A stretch of 64,000 nucleotides of DNA from Chryseobacterium sp. Leaf201 (lineage in GTDB: Bacteria > Bacteroidota > Bacteroidia > Flavobacteriales > Weeksellaceae). The stretch is taken from the NCBI RefSeq assembly GCF_001421435.1, contig NZ_LMKA01000068.1, positions 1 through 64,000 of the forward strand, given 5' to 3'. Positions 16,815 to 25,211 of the stretch are shown in pieces (the stretch's first letter is position 1; each line of letters begins with the position of its first letter). Made by a program: the position numbers and the translations under genes. A model generated the notes under the pieces. The model ran no database searches, was not told where the DNA came from, and saw only the letters and a list, made by a program, of their open reading frames with translations.

Positions 16815-18341
16815 ATGAAGAGTACTTTAAAAAAACTATTACCATTTGCTGTAGTAGGCGTCATTTCAGGAGCTACTACCGTTGGAACACTACAATATTT
16901 CAATCATGATTCTGCCAACGGGGATGAGTCTTATTTTACCAAATCTGCACCCAATGTTTCTTTTGCAGGCATGAATACGGCAGCAGTAGGTGATGATTTT
17001 GTGAAAGCAGCCAAAACAACAGTCCCGGCGGTGGTAACCATTAAAAACTACCAGTCCAGATCAACGAGCAGGGCTTCGGAACAGGATCTTTTTGATTTCT
17101 TCTTCGGCGATCCGCTTGGTGGAAGAGGCCAGCAGAGACAGAAACAGCAGATGCCGGACAATATGCCTTCAGGAATGGGATCAGGGGTTATTATTTCTCC
17201 GGACGGATATATTATTTCCAATAACCACGTGGTGGCAGGTGCCAATAAACTGGAAGTGGTACTGAGCAACAAAAAATCTTATATCGCAACATTGGTGGGT
17301 ACTGATCCTAATACAGACATTTCATTGCTGAAAATTGAGGAAAAAGGATTGCCGTATTTAAATTTCGCCAATTCAGACAATATTGAAGTAGGACAATGGG
17401 TACTTGCAGTTGGAAACCCGCTGGGCCTTAACTCTACGGTAACCGCAGGTATTGTTTCTGCAAAAGGCAGGGGCATCGGGATCTTAGGATCTCAGGGAAA
17501 AGCAGCCAACCCGATTGAAAGCTTTATCCAGACGGATGCGGCGATTAACCCGGGTAACTCAGGAGGTGCTTTGGTGAATACCATTGGTGAACTTATCGGG
17601 ATTAACTCTGCGATACAGTCGACAACCGGATATTATCAGGGATACGGATTTGCGGTTCCTTCAAACTTAGCCCGAAAAATTGTCGAGGACATTAAGAAAT
17701 TCGGGATTGTACAAAGAGGCTTCCTTGGGGTAACTTCCCTGGATTTATCCAATGATATGCAGGTAGCGGGTTATAACAAACAGAATAAAACCAATATTAA
17801 AGCAGGTTCCGGAGTCTACGTAACCGGATTTGGGGATAACAGTGGCGCCGAAGATGCGGGCATCAGAACAGGTGACGTAATTACCAAAATTGACAACACT
17901 GCCGTTACAGATTTTGCTGATCTTTCAATTGCCATCGGAAGCAAACGTCCGGGTGACAAAGTAATGGTAACCTATCTGAGAAACGGTAAAGAAGCGACTG
18001 CTACCGTTACTTTAAGAGACCAGAAAGGAGGAACTTCCGCCAGAACGAAAGCAGACCTCAGCGTAACGGAAAAAATCGGGGCTGAGTTCAAACCTTTGGA
18101 TGAGAGATTCAAAACCGATTACGGATTAAACAGCGGGGTTATCGCGACCAATGTTACCGAAGGAAGCGAGATTGCCAAAATAGGAATTGTTGATAACTAT
18201 ATTGTTATTGAAATCAACGGTAAGCCTGTTAATTCGCAGAAAGATGTTGAAAAGATCCTTGATAAATATTCAGGTAATGTGTCTGTAAAATTTGTGGATG
18301 CCTACGGACAGATTTATACGAGAGGTTTTAAAATGCCTTAA
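16815..18341 (+). CDS. HtrA/DegP-family periplasmic serine protease (Do)
   Basis: The 508-residue protein has an N-terminal membrane or signal segment (residues 7-24) and a trypsin-like protease domain with the triad His138 (SNNHVVAG), Asp168 (NTDISLL) and Ser249 (NPGNSGGAL). Two PDZ domains follow at about 300-395 and 420-505. A Gln/Arg-rich loop (about 100-120) corresponds to the LA loop of DegP. It should degrade or refold damaged envelope proteins. It is monocistronic, preceded by an array of short repeats and followed by a strong terminator. Confidence 0.93.
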   Translation: MKSTLKKLLPFAVVGVISGATTVGTLQYFNHDSANGDESYFTKSAPNVSFAGMNTAAVGDDFVKAAKTTVPAVVTIKNYQSRSTSRASEQDLFDFFFGDPLGGRGQQRQKQQMPDNMPSGMGSGVIISPDGYIISNNHVVAGANKLEVVLSNKKSYIATLVGTDPNTDISLLKIEEKGLPYLNFANSDNIEVGQWVLAVGNPLGLNSTVTAGIVSAKGRGIGILGSQGKAANPIESFIQTDAAINPGNSGGALVNTIGELIGINSAIQSTTGYYQGYGFAVPSNLARKIVEDIKKFGIVQRGFLGVTSLDLSNDMQVAGYNKQNKTNIKAGSGVYVTGFGDNSGAEDAGIRTGDVITKIDNTAVTDFADLSIAIGSKRPGDKVMVTYLRNGKEATATVTLRDQKGGTSARTKADLSVTEKIGAEFKPLDERFKTDYGLNSGVIATNVTEGSEIAKIGIVDNYIVIEINGKPVNSQKDVEKILDKYSGNVSVKFVDAYGQIYTRGFKMP

Positions 18342-18377
18342 TCAGAAGAGAGAAACTTAACTTCACTCCATATCAAA

Positions 18378-18413
18378 AAAACGCTGCTATTTTATTTAAT
18401 AGCAGCGTTTTTT
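18378..18413. terminator. bidirectional terminator between the HtrA gene and the membrane protein gene
   Basis: AAACGCTGCTATT and AATAGCAGCGTTT form a perfect stem over a short T-rich loop, with A and T tracts on both sides. It serves the HtrA transcript and the convergent ridA-membrane protein transcript. Confidence 0.92.
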
Positions 18414-18422
18414 ATGTATGAT

Positions 18423-18872
18423 TTACCTATTTATTTTTTCAGCGATTCTCCGTTTCTTTTTCCGTTCATAAATAACTTCTACAATTTTACCTCCCATCCA
18501 CGCGAAGGGAAAAAAAGTAAGGAAAATAGAAATTTTATAGAACGTAGGATGGTAAGGAAAGACAATAACATCCAGCATGGCTATAAACAGCATGATGAAA
18601 CCGATGAGAATGGCATAGGCCACTTTTGCATATTTTACAATGATAGCCGTAACTACTCCCCCAACAGTAGTTCCCAGGCCGGAAACGAACAAGAGGAAGC
18701 CGAAAAAGGCATCATCGTTCTGCATGCTCTGAAGAAACTTCTGCCAGTGCTCAAACGGAGCAAAAGCTTCAAAAGTAACCCATTGCGGAAATGCTCTTAT
18801 ACCAAGAGTGATGATAAGTCCGGCAATTCCGAGACCTACGATAACCGCAATTGTATTTCTTAAGAAGTTCAT
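18423..18872 (-). CDS. small four-helix membrane protein, uncharacterised
   Basis: The 149-residue protein has four hydrophobic segments, at about residues 5-25, 55-78, 84-105 and 108-128, and ends in a very basic tail (ERKKKRRIAEKINR). By the positive-inside rule the tail should be cytoplasmic. I do not recognise a family. Its ATG overlaps the ridA stop codon by one base (TAATG arrangement), so the two genes are translationally coupled. A link to amine-intermediate detoxification is possible but unproven. Confidence 0.78.
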   Translation of the reverse strand: MNFLRNTIAVIVGLGIAGLIITLGIRAFPQWVTFEAFAPFEHWQKFLQSMQNDDAFFGFLLFVSGLGTTVGGVVTAIIVKYAKVAYAILIGFIMLFIAMLDVIVFPYHPTFYKISIFLTFFPFAWMGGKIVEVIYERKKKRRIAEKINR

Positions 18873-19252
18873 TAATCCTGATGTGCGATCATGGAAATTT
18901 CGATATCAACATTTTTTGGCAGGCATGAAACCTGTACTGTTTCACGGGCCGGATAACTTTCTGCATCCAGATATGAAGCATAAATATCATTCATTACCGC
19001 AAAATCATCCATGCTTTTAAGGAAGATGGTTGCTTTCACCACATTTTTAAAAGTCATGCCGGCTTCTGTAAGAACGGCCTCAAGGTTTTTCATCACCTGA
19101 TGCGTTTCCTTTTCAATACCTTCCACCAGTTTACCGGTTGCAGGATCTACCGGAATCTGTCCGGAGATGTATAACACGCCATTTGCCATATTGGCTTGTG
19201 AATAAGGCCCGATTGCTGCGGGAGCATTAACCGTGTTGATTATTTTTTTCAT
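18872..19252 (-). CDS. ridA: RidA family reactive-intermediate deaminase
   Basis: The 126-residue protein matches RidA/YjgF in full: INTVNAPAAIGPYSQA at the N-terminus, LYISGQIPVDPATGKL, and ESYPARETVQVSCLPK with the catalytic arginine. RidA hydrolyses the enamine/imine products of PLP enzymes such as threonine dehydratase, protecting other PLP enzymes. The length is typical. It has a textbook promoter and overlaps the start of a membrane-protein gene downstream. Confidence 0.95.
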   Translation of the reverse strand: MKKIINTVNAPAAIGPYSQANMANGVLYISGQIPVDPATGKLVEGIEKETHQVMKNLEAVLTEAGMTFKNVVKATIFLKSMDDFAVMNDIYASYLDAESYPARETVQVSCLPKNVDIEISMIAHQD

Positions 19253-19270
19253 TAGAATTTATTTTGGGTG

Positions 19271-19278
19271 CAAATATA
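19271..19278 (-). promoter_or_regulatory. promoter box of ridA
   Basis: The minus strand reads TATATTTG followed by CACCC, the same extended motif as at rpsL, 18 bases before the ridA ATG. Confidence 0.65.
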
Positions 19279-19319
19279 AAATTTATATTCTATTTCCATA
19301 CCAGATATCAAATCTGATG

Positions 19320-21908
19320 CTAGAATGGTGCATTAGGCTGGGTAAAACTTCTGTCCTTGTATTTTAATGCATCACTTAAGATGTTGGCTTTGATCCCGAT
19401 AAAGAAATCATAGACCTTATACTGGCCGAAAGGCACCCAGTTGAAGTTGATGGTAAAACTTCGCTGGTCTCTGGAAAAACCGATTCTTGTATAAGCCAGC
19501 TGCTTGGTGACCATATCATAATGCGTACTGCCGTTGATATTCCAGAAAGGGGTAAGCTTTAGACTTCCGTCCAGCCCCACCGAAGCCAGCCTGGTAGGCG
19601 TCCTTGATGCTGAGCTTTTGGTGAAAGCGTAATTGGCATTGATATTTAAAGTCCAGGCCTGATCAAAGTGGGCATAATTGTCATCATCAAAATAATAATT
19701 TTCATTCCTGACTTCTCCTTTTGCCTGGTATTTTTTAGAATAATCTGTTTTCTCCCCGAATATTTCGCTGCTTAGCGGATAAGACATCTGCACGTTGAAT
19801 CCCTGTATCCCGAAACCTCCGAAATCTTCTGTCCTGATTCCGGTGTCCTGGCCGGGAAGGTAAATCACTTTGTACGGGTCTAAAGATAAGCTTGTGTTGA
19901 CACTTAATTTATTATCGAAGAAAGAAGACTGCCCATTGATGGTAATAATGGACCACGGATGGTCTTTTGCTGCAAAGTTATAGCTTCCGGAAAGGTTTAA
20001 AGATTCAAAAATCTTCAGTTTTTTCACCCCTGTGGAATCATTTTTAGACTTTACCTTCATTTCAATATTATTCCCGATGTTGAAACCTAATGCACCTACC
20101 ATTCCGCTGCTCGGGCTTCCTACAATTCCTCCTTCAAAAATAGAATATGGTGTCAAAGCACCGCTGGCATCATAGTAATTCCTGAAATACCCGAAACCGG
20201 ATCCTCCGAAATCCGGTGAATAAGTAAACCCTATACTTGGGGTCATCATGTGCCTGATGGCTTCAATGGCAGATCCTTTTTTAAAGTTCAGCATTCCGTA
20301 TAAGGTAGTCTGGAGACTTGCTGTAGTGGAGAAGGTAGAATATCCGGAAATTCCTTTATCTACTTCGCTTACGGTCGCATTCCTGATGGGATCATAATAC
20401 TTTTTAAGTGTTTTTGTCGTTAAGGCATTGTCAATATTAGCTCCCAAACTGAACGTAAAATATTTGGCTAAGGTTGTATTGGTCCCCAAAGCAATATTGT
20501 TCCTCAGGCCAGTCTGCATTTTTTCCCACATGGCTGCAGTAAACAATTCGCCTTCATCGGTCTGTACAAAGTTCGTTAAATTTAACCCTGTGTTTACGGT
20601 GATATTCTCCAATAAGCCCTGACGCACTCCTGTTTTGGAACCGAACAGGTAAAACTGGTTGATGGCCACATTCATCTGCGGCAGACGAAGATCTGACAGT
20701 CCTGTCGCAAAGTTCTGCGAGTAGGAAGCCGTACCGGTAATGGTTGCCGGCAGCTTCAAAAATCTTTTGGTAATGGTAACCGTAGAGTTTTGCTGGGTGT
20801 TCAGAACATTCTGGTTAAGGATGTAATTGTTATTTAAAGTATTGTTGTAAAACTTGGTGCTTACAATATCCACTGAAGCCGAAAAGGTAAGAAAAGGATT
20901 GGCTTTTGTATCCTGGGTATGCCTCCAGGCAATCCTGTAGGTACTGGTCTTCCCGTAATCATCCAGCCCTTTGATACCACGCACTGCAGTTCCTACGTCT
21001 GCTGAGAAATTACCTGAATACCGGTATTTTTTTATATAATTCATTTCCGGCCTGAGGTTCCAGCTTCCCTTCGTATAAATATCGGCAAGGATTTTAAGGT
21101 CAAAATGCTCCCCGATCGGCTGATAGTAGCCCAGTCCGTTCAGGAAGAACCCTACATCCTGTCTTTCCCCGAAACTCGGGATCAGGATACCGGCAGACCT
21201 TTTATCTGAAAAAGGCAGGATGGCAAAAGGCATCACCAAAGGTGTTGGGACCTGTTCAATATACATCTGGATCGGTCCTGAGATAATTGAAGACTTGTTT
21301 CTTGTTTTTACCAGTTTGATATTGGAAGCCCGCAGGTGGTAATCTGCTGCCGTATCTTTTTTCTTGATGAAATAATCGTCAGTGGTATAGTTGGCGCGCC
21401 TCATGGCAAAGACGGAATCATTATACTTTTTTGTTTTTTCGGCGACAATTACCCCTTCGCTTTCCTCTGTCCTGGCATTGAAAGCAATGGCCTGTTTGGT
21501 TTTGGTATTGTACTGAAACTGGTCGGTTTCATATTTTTTGCCGGCCTGTGTGATTACTGCAGGTTCTATAAACCTGCCCAGTGAGTCCTGCTTGCCGCGC
21601 GCGAACATGAGGCTTTTCTCTTCATCTATAGAGATATAATCTGCGTCAATCTGCACATCCTGGTACTTTACCTGCGCATTTTTATTCAGGTAAATCATTT
21701 TTTTCTGAAAATCCCTCCGGTTATAGTCTGCTTTTGTCTGCATGACATCATCAAGGGCTTCTTTTTTCAAGATAACAGTATCTTGCTTTGCAATAGTATC
21801 ATTAGCCACATTTTCGGGCAATTTTTCAGGAGTTTGCTGTGCTAAAAAATTGTTAAAAATTAGGATAATTAAAATTTGTAATATATTTTTGAAGACGGTT
21901 TTGGCCAA
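19320..21908 (-). CDS. lptD: LptD-like LPS-assembly outer membrane protein
   Basis: The 862-residue protein has a signal peptide, an OstA/LptD-like N-terminal beta region (KNAQVKYQDVQIDADYISIDEE, YNTKTKQAIAFNARTEE) and a large beta-barrel with the conserved VMPFAILPFSDKRSAGILIPSFG block, as in Bacteroidetes LptD. It should insert lipopolysaccharide into the outer leaflet. The start is a TTG at 21908: an in-frame stop lies four codons upstream and the next ATG is far inside, past the signal peptide. It is divergent from a cell-wall amidase gene, both being envelope genes. Confidence 0.88.
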   Translation of the reverse strand: MAKTVFKNILQILIILIFNNFLAQQTPEKLPENVANDTIAKQDTVILKKEALDDVMQTKADYNRRDFQKKMIYLNKNAQVKYQDVQIDADYISIDEEKSLMFARGKQDSLGRFIEPAVITQAGKKYETDQFQYNTKTKQAIAFNARTEESEGVIVAEKTKKYNDSVFAMRRANYTTDDYFIKKKDTAADYHLRASNIKLVKTRNKSSIISGPIQMYIEQVPTPLVMPFAILPFSDKRSAGILIPSFGERQDVGFFLNGLGYYQPIGEHFDLKILADIYTKGSWNLRPEMNYIKKYRYSGNFSADVGTAVRGIKGLDDYGKTSTYRIAWRHTQDTKANPFLTFSASVDIVSTKFYNNTLNNNYILNQNVLNTQQNSTVTITKRFLKLPATITGTASYSQNFATGLSDLRLPQMNVAINQFYLFGSKTGVRQGLLENITVNTGLNLTNFVQTDEGELFTAAMWEKMQTGLRNNIALGTNTTLAKYFTFSLGANIDNALTTKTLKKYYDPIRNATVSEVDKGISGYSTFSTTASLQTTLYGMLNFKKGSAIEAIRHMMTPSIGFTYSPDFGGSGFGYFRNYYDASGALTPYSIFEGGIVGSPSSGMVGALGFNIGNNIEMKVKSKNDSTGVKKLKIFESLNLSGSYNFAAKDHPWSIITINGQSSFFDNKLSVNTSLSLDPYKVIYLPGQDTGIRTEDFGGFGIQGFNVQMSYPLSSEIFGEKTDYSKKYQAKGEVRNENYYFDDDNYAHFDQAWTLNINANYAFTKSSASRTPTRLASVGLDGSLKLTPFWNINGSTHYDMVTKQLAYTRIGFSRDQRSFTINFNWVPFGQYKVYDFFIGIKANILSDALKYKDRSFTQPNAPF

Positions 21909-21944
21909 TTTATTTTGTTATATTTATGATATACAATTAAGGCC

Positions 21945-21952
21945 CAAAATTA
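21945..21952 (-). promoter_or_regulatory. promoter box of lptD
   Basis: The minus strand reads TAATTTTG, leaving a leader of about 30 bases before the TTG start. It supports that non-ATG start. Confidence 0.55.
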
Positions 21953-21974
21953 ATATAATTTTTAACACTGTAAG

Positions 21975-23261
21975 ATGCACAAAGTAAATTTTAAAATAAT
22001 TTTATCATTTCTCCTTATTCTGTTCAGTAACTTTATTTTTTCACAGAAAAAATTTATCGTTGTTTTAGATGCCGGACACGGAGGAAGTGATCACGGGGCC
22101 AACAGAACCTACGCTGATATCGGAAGGATTGCAGAGAAGGATGTTACCCTTGCCATTACCCTGAAGGTGGGCGAAATGCTTGAGAAGAATAAAGATTTTA
22201 AAGTAATCTACACAAGGAAAATTGACGAATACCCTTCTTTATCAGACCGGACCAACCTGGCAAACAGGAGCAAGGCAGACCTATTTGTTTCCATTCACTG
22301 TAACTCATCAAAAAGGCCGACGGCTTACGGAACGGAAACTTTTGTACAGGGCCCGGACCAGAATGACACCAACCTGGAAGTGGCCAAAAGGGAAAACGAC
22401 GTAATTTTCCTGGATGAAAAAGATAAGCAGACCTTCGGTTCTTATGATCCAAGCTCCCCGGAATCTTTAATTGCCCTGAAGCTTCAGCAAAGCCGGTATC
22501 TTGAATCCAGCCTGCTGCTGGGAGGCTTGGTGGAAAACAATTTCGTCAATAAGGATAAAAGAACTTCAAGAGGAGTATTCCAGAAAAACCTTCACGTTCT
22601 CCGTATGAATGCCATGCCTTCCGTACTTATAGAAACCGGGTTTATTAACCATCCGGAAGAAAGCCATTATTTAGCCTCGGAAAAAGGACAGGATGAGATC
22701 TCAGAAAGTATTTACAAAGCGATCATTGATTATAAAAAAGCGGTCGACAGAAAATCCGGTAATTCCTATGTTGTGAAGAAGCCCGAGCCTGACAGGCTGG
22801 CAGAAGTTGCATTAAAGAATGATTTCAGGATTTTACTTTTAAGTTCTCCGACAAAATATAATGACGGCGATCCGGCTTTAAAAGGACTCAATTACATATT
22901 GCCGATTAAGGAAAACGGACAGTACAAATATTATTACGGCGTAACGAATCTGGCTTCCGTACGGGACATCAATATTAAAACGGCTAAAGATGCAGGCTTC
23001 AGGAATGCATATGCGGTAGGATTTATGCCTAACCAGAAGATGAATGCCGGATATTATACGCTTGAAGTGTACAGCGGAGATAAACTGAATGGCAATTCAT
23101 TCATTATACAGACCCTTAAAGACGTGGAAAGAAATAAAGAAAACGGCGTTTTTTATTATACTTACGGAAAAGCGTATACTCTGGAAGATGCAGTGAAGCT
23201 TCAGAAAGATATTGAAGCTAAAGGCATTAAGAATACGGTGATCCAAAAAGTTTTCAAATAA
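21975..23261 (+). CDS. N-acetylmuramoyl-L-alanine amidase (AmiC-type) with C-terminal SPOR-like region
   Basis: The 428-residue protein has a signal peptide (cleavage near residue 23) and an Amidase_3 domain with zinc ligands His35 (DAGHGG), Glu54 (AEKD) and His108 (SIHCNS), plus the catalytic-type IETGFI. It cuts the amide between muramic acid and the stem peptide, typically at division. Residues from about 270 to the end carry repeated FRILLLSS...YYYG and FYYTYGKAYTLEDAVKLQKD segments that resemble SPOR septal-targeting repeats. It is divergent from lptD and followed by a tRNA gene. Confidence 0.92.
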   Translation: MHKVNFKIILSFLLILFSNFIFSQKKFIVVLDAGHGGSDHGANRTYADIGRIAEKDVTLAITLKVGEMLEKNKDFKVIYTRKIDEYPSLSDRTNLANRSKADLFVSIHCNSSKRPTAYGTETFVQGPDQNDTNLEVAKRENDVIFLDEKDKQTFGSYDPSSPESLIALKLQQSRYLESSLLLGGLVENNFVNKDKRTSRGVFQKNLHVLRMNAMPSVLIETGFINHPEESHYLASEKGQDEISESIYKAIIDYKKAVDRKSGNSYVVKKPEPDRLAEVALKNDFRILLLSSPTKYNDGDPALKGLNYILPIKENGQYKYYYGVTNLASVRDINIKTAKDAGFRNAYAVGFMPNQKMNAGYYTLEVYSGDKLNGNSFIIQTLKDVERNKENGVFYYTYGKAYTLEDAVKLQKDIEAKGIKNTVIQKVFK

Positions 23262-23317
23262 TAAGAAATAATTTTGAAGTTAAAAAGTTAATGGTTATTT
23301 TTGCAACCTCAAAATTT

Positions 23318-23389
23318 GGCCTATTCGTCTAGTGGTCAGGACTCAAGATTTTCATTCTTGCAACAGGGGTTCGATTCCCCTATAGGCTA
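23318..23389 (+). tRNA. tRNA-Glu (anticodon TTC), diverged copy
   Basis: The 72-base gene folds as a cloverleaf: acceptor GGCCTAT with ATAGGCT, anticodon stem CAAGA/TCTTG around TTTTCAT, and T loop GGTTCGATTCC. The anticodon is TTC (Glu). The CCA end is not encoded. It differs from the two identical tRNA-Glu genes about 1 kb downstream in the acceptor, D and anticodon stems. Confidence 0.97.
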
Positions 23390-23404
23390 CGCCAGGCACT
23401 ACTT

Positions 23405-23430
23405 AAAAGCTCTTTTACAGAGCTTTTTTT
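23405..23430 (+). terminator. intrinsic terminator after tRNA-Glu
   Basis: AAAAGCTCT (23405-23413) pairs with AGAGCTTTT (23419-23427), followed by T residues. The next 200 bases are AT-rich and hold only the promoter at 23636. Confidence 0.85.
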
Positions 23431-23635
23431 GTTTTTAACGGGGGAATTATTTATAAACCTCGGTACATAAACAATTAAAAAATCAGATATTTTTTTCATT
23501 TAATGAACAGTCACCGGATAATTTAAGCATCACAAACAGTGGATATTGCTGGGCAATGAACCGTAATTTTAAGGATATTGAGCAAAAATCAGCATGATTT
23601 TAGTGAATAATCTTTTTTTAATATCAGAAAAATAT

Positions 23636-23643
23636 TATATTTG
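23636..23643 (+). promoter_or_regulatory. promoter box of the 106-residue orphan gene
   Basis: TATATTTG followed by CACC is the strong extended -7 motif. The leader to the ATG at 23729 would be about 80 bases. Confidence 0.6.
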
Positions 23644-23728
23644 CACCGTCTAACAGAGACATTAAGTTAACAGTAAATACAGATGTATTTGAAGAGCTTG
23701 ATTTTCTGCAGATACCAAATTTCAGATC

Positions 23729-24049
23729 ATGCCGGATTTAAAAATACAGGAAGCAAAGCTCCTTTTTAAGAAAATCCACTCGAACCCAAAAAGTTACGAT
23801 TTAAAGATCAATGAAGATGGGATAACAGGCAGTGATGACAAAATAAGTTTCAGGCTTTACAGGACAGGTGAAAGAGTTGATTTTGAAGTAACGATTGACG
23901 GATTTACCCTCACCAATACTACCGGAGAATGGAACAATGCGATGGTTATGCTGAAAAGCACCATCAAAAAATTAGAAAGAGAAGAAGAGAATATTAAAAT
24001 AGAACAGGCGATCGATAAACTCAGAAAATATTTATCAAACGAAAATTAA
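23729..24049 (+). CDS. small uncharacterised protein
   Basis: The 106-residue product reads as a small alpha-beta protein: an N-terminal helix (KIQEAKLLFKKIH), a beta-rich middle (KISFRLYRTGERVDFEVTIDGFTLTNTTG) and a long charged C-terminal helix (KKLEREEENIKIEQAIDKLRKYL). It has no signal peptide. I do not recognise a family. A strong promoter upstream, and normal codon use, support it as a real gene. rpsT follows with its own promoter. Confidence 0.75.
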   Translation: MPDLKIQEAKLLFKKIHSNPKSYDLKINEDGITGSDDKISFRLYRTGERVDFEVTIDGFTLTNTTGEWNNAMVMLKSTIKKLEREEENIKIEQAIDKLRKYLSNEN

Positions 24050-24089
24050 TTTTTTTAAAAAATTATTTGGTAGATAAAAAAAAAGTTTT

Positions 24090-24097
24090 TACTTTTG
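24090..24097 (+). promoter_or_regulatory. promoter box of rpsT
   Basis: TACTTTTG followed by CAC lies 18 bases before the ATG at 24116, so the ATG rather than an upstream in-frame start is used. Confidence 0.65.
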
Positions 24098-24115
24098 CAC
24101 TCACATTTGAACGAT

Positions 24116-24370
24116 ATGGCAAATCATAAATCAGCATTAAAAAGAATCAGACAAAACGAAGTAAGAAAAGTTCGTAATAGATATTACCACAAAACTGCTA
24201 GAACAGCAATTAAGGGGTTAAGAAATGAAGAAGATAAAACTGTTGCTGCAGAACAACTGCCAAAGGTTATCGCTTTATTGGATAAATTAGCTAAGAGAAA
24301 TATTATCCACAAAAACAAAGCGGCTAACTTAAAAAGCAAATTAACTAAGCACGTTAACAAACTGGCTTAA
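24116..24370 (+). CDS. rpsT: 30S ribosomal protein S20
   Basis: From the ATG at 24116 the product has 84 residues, starting MANHKSALKRIRQNEVRKVRNRYYHKT and ending in Lys-rich helices, the normal S20 pattern and length. S20 binds 16S rRNA early in 30S assembly. An upstream in-frame start at 24095 would add seven residues but falls at the promoter box. Two tRNA-Glu genes lie just downstream, the first 11 bases after the stop, and may be cotranscribed. Confidence 0.96.
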   Translation: MANHKSALKRIRQNEVRKVRNRYYHKTARTAIKGLRNEEDKTVAAEQLPKVIALLDKLAKRNIIHKNKAANLKSKLTKHVNKLA

Positions 24371-24381
24371 TCAATATAGCT

Positions 24382-24453
24382 GGCCCGTTCGTCTATCGGT
24401 TAGGACCTCAGATTTTCATTCTGGTAAGAGGGGTTCGACTCCCCTACGGGCTA
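24382..24453 (+). tRNA. tRNA-Glu (anticodon TTC), copy 1 of an identical pair
   Basis: Acceptor GGCCCGT pairs with ACGGGCT, the anticodon loop is TTTTCAT and the T loop is GGTTCGACTCC. The 72-base gene has no encoded CCA. It starts 11 bases after the rpsT stop. Confidence 0.97.
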
Positions 24454-24551
24454 CTGATTTTAGTTACTGCTAACCGGGTAATTAAATAAGAGTTGTAAAC
24501 TTATAAAAACAAAAAAACTAACCCTGTAGATTTATTTACAGTTTGGTAGAT

Positions 24552-24623
24552 GGCCCGTTCGTCTATCGGTTAGGACCTCAGATTTTCATTCTGGTAAGAG
24601 GGGTTCGACTCCCCTACGGGCTA
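24552..24623 (+). tRNA. tRNA-Glu (anticodon TTC), copy 2 of an identical pair
   Basis: The sequence is identical over 72 bases to the copy at 24382 and lies 98 bases downstream of it, indicating a tandem duplication or gene conversion. A terminator follows. Confidence 0.97.
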
Positions 24624-24626
24624 CTT

Positions 24627-24656
24627 AAAGAGATTCATTTTTTGGATCTCTTTTTT
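24627..24656 (+). terminator. intrinsic terminator after the tRNA-Glu pair
   Basis: AAAGAGAT (24627-24634) pairs with ATCTCTTT (24646-24653) and a T run follows. Confidence 0.85.
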
Positions 24657-25211
24657 ATTGTTATCAATTTACCTTTATAATCAATTAAACTCAATTCAGG
24701 CCTGATAATTCCTGTGCTACGACAGAAGATAAATCATAGAATCAAAATCATATCTCATCCTACGACTTCTTAATAAAAAAATTAATATGATGAATATTTT
24801 AACGCAAAGTTTTAATTTTAATTGTGCCTGTTTAGGGAGCAAAGGATGGATCAATTAAATTGATTTGAAAAAGCTGAGGTCTGAAAAAAGGATCTAAGAC
24901 AGAAAAGAGTAGCCTGCTTGTAGATGAATTTGAAATGAGAAATACTTTTGTAGTTATAATTTCTGTACGGTCAGGAAGAATGTAAAATGGAAGATTTCCT
25001 ATCCTGAGTTTTTTTGTTTCACTGAAAGAAAAAGAATTGGCACCGCTGATTTTTGCAAAACCTTGTTAAGGTAATATTTTCCATTACAATGAAGCATGGA
25101 CTTGTTTTAACTTCAGAGGTACATTCATAATGTACAGCATATTCCAACCGACAGTATTAGAGATATAATGCCCCAATAAGGCTAGGAACATGCTGTAAAT
25201 TAAGTTTATTA
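24657..25211. other. gene-poor stretch, no supported gene
   Basis: About 555 bases hold no open frame longer than a few dozen codons on either strand. It contains a short inverted repeat (GTACATT, three bases, AATGTAC at 25119-25135) and the longer one at 25134-25196. The rest looks like decayed or purely spacer DNA next to tRNA genes, a usual place for past insertions, though no integrase or att duplication is visible. Confidence 0.5.
25134..25196. repeat. 63-base hairpin-forming inverted repeat near the SOD gene 3' end
   Basis: ACAGCATATTCC (25134-25145) and GGAACATGCTGT (25185-25196) are complementary at 11 of 12 positions with a 39-base loop. It lies 15 bases past the SOD stop on that gene's transcript, so it could protect or end the mRNA, but there is no T run. 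Confidence 0.45.

Noticed and set aside
23318-24623. tRNA cluster as the attachment site of an integrated element
   Set aside because: No integrase, no partial tRNA duplication and no phage genes are visible. The second tRNA copy is complete and identical, which fits tandem duplication better.
24781-24860. Short open frame starting ATGATGAATATT in the gene-poor stretch
   Set aside because: It is only about 24 codons, without a promoter box or recognisable signal, so I treat it as chance.
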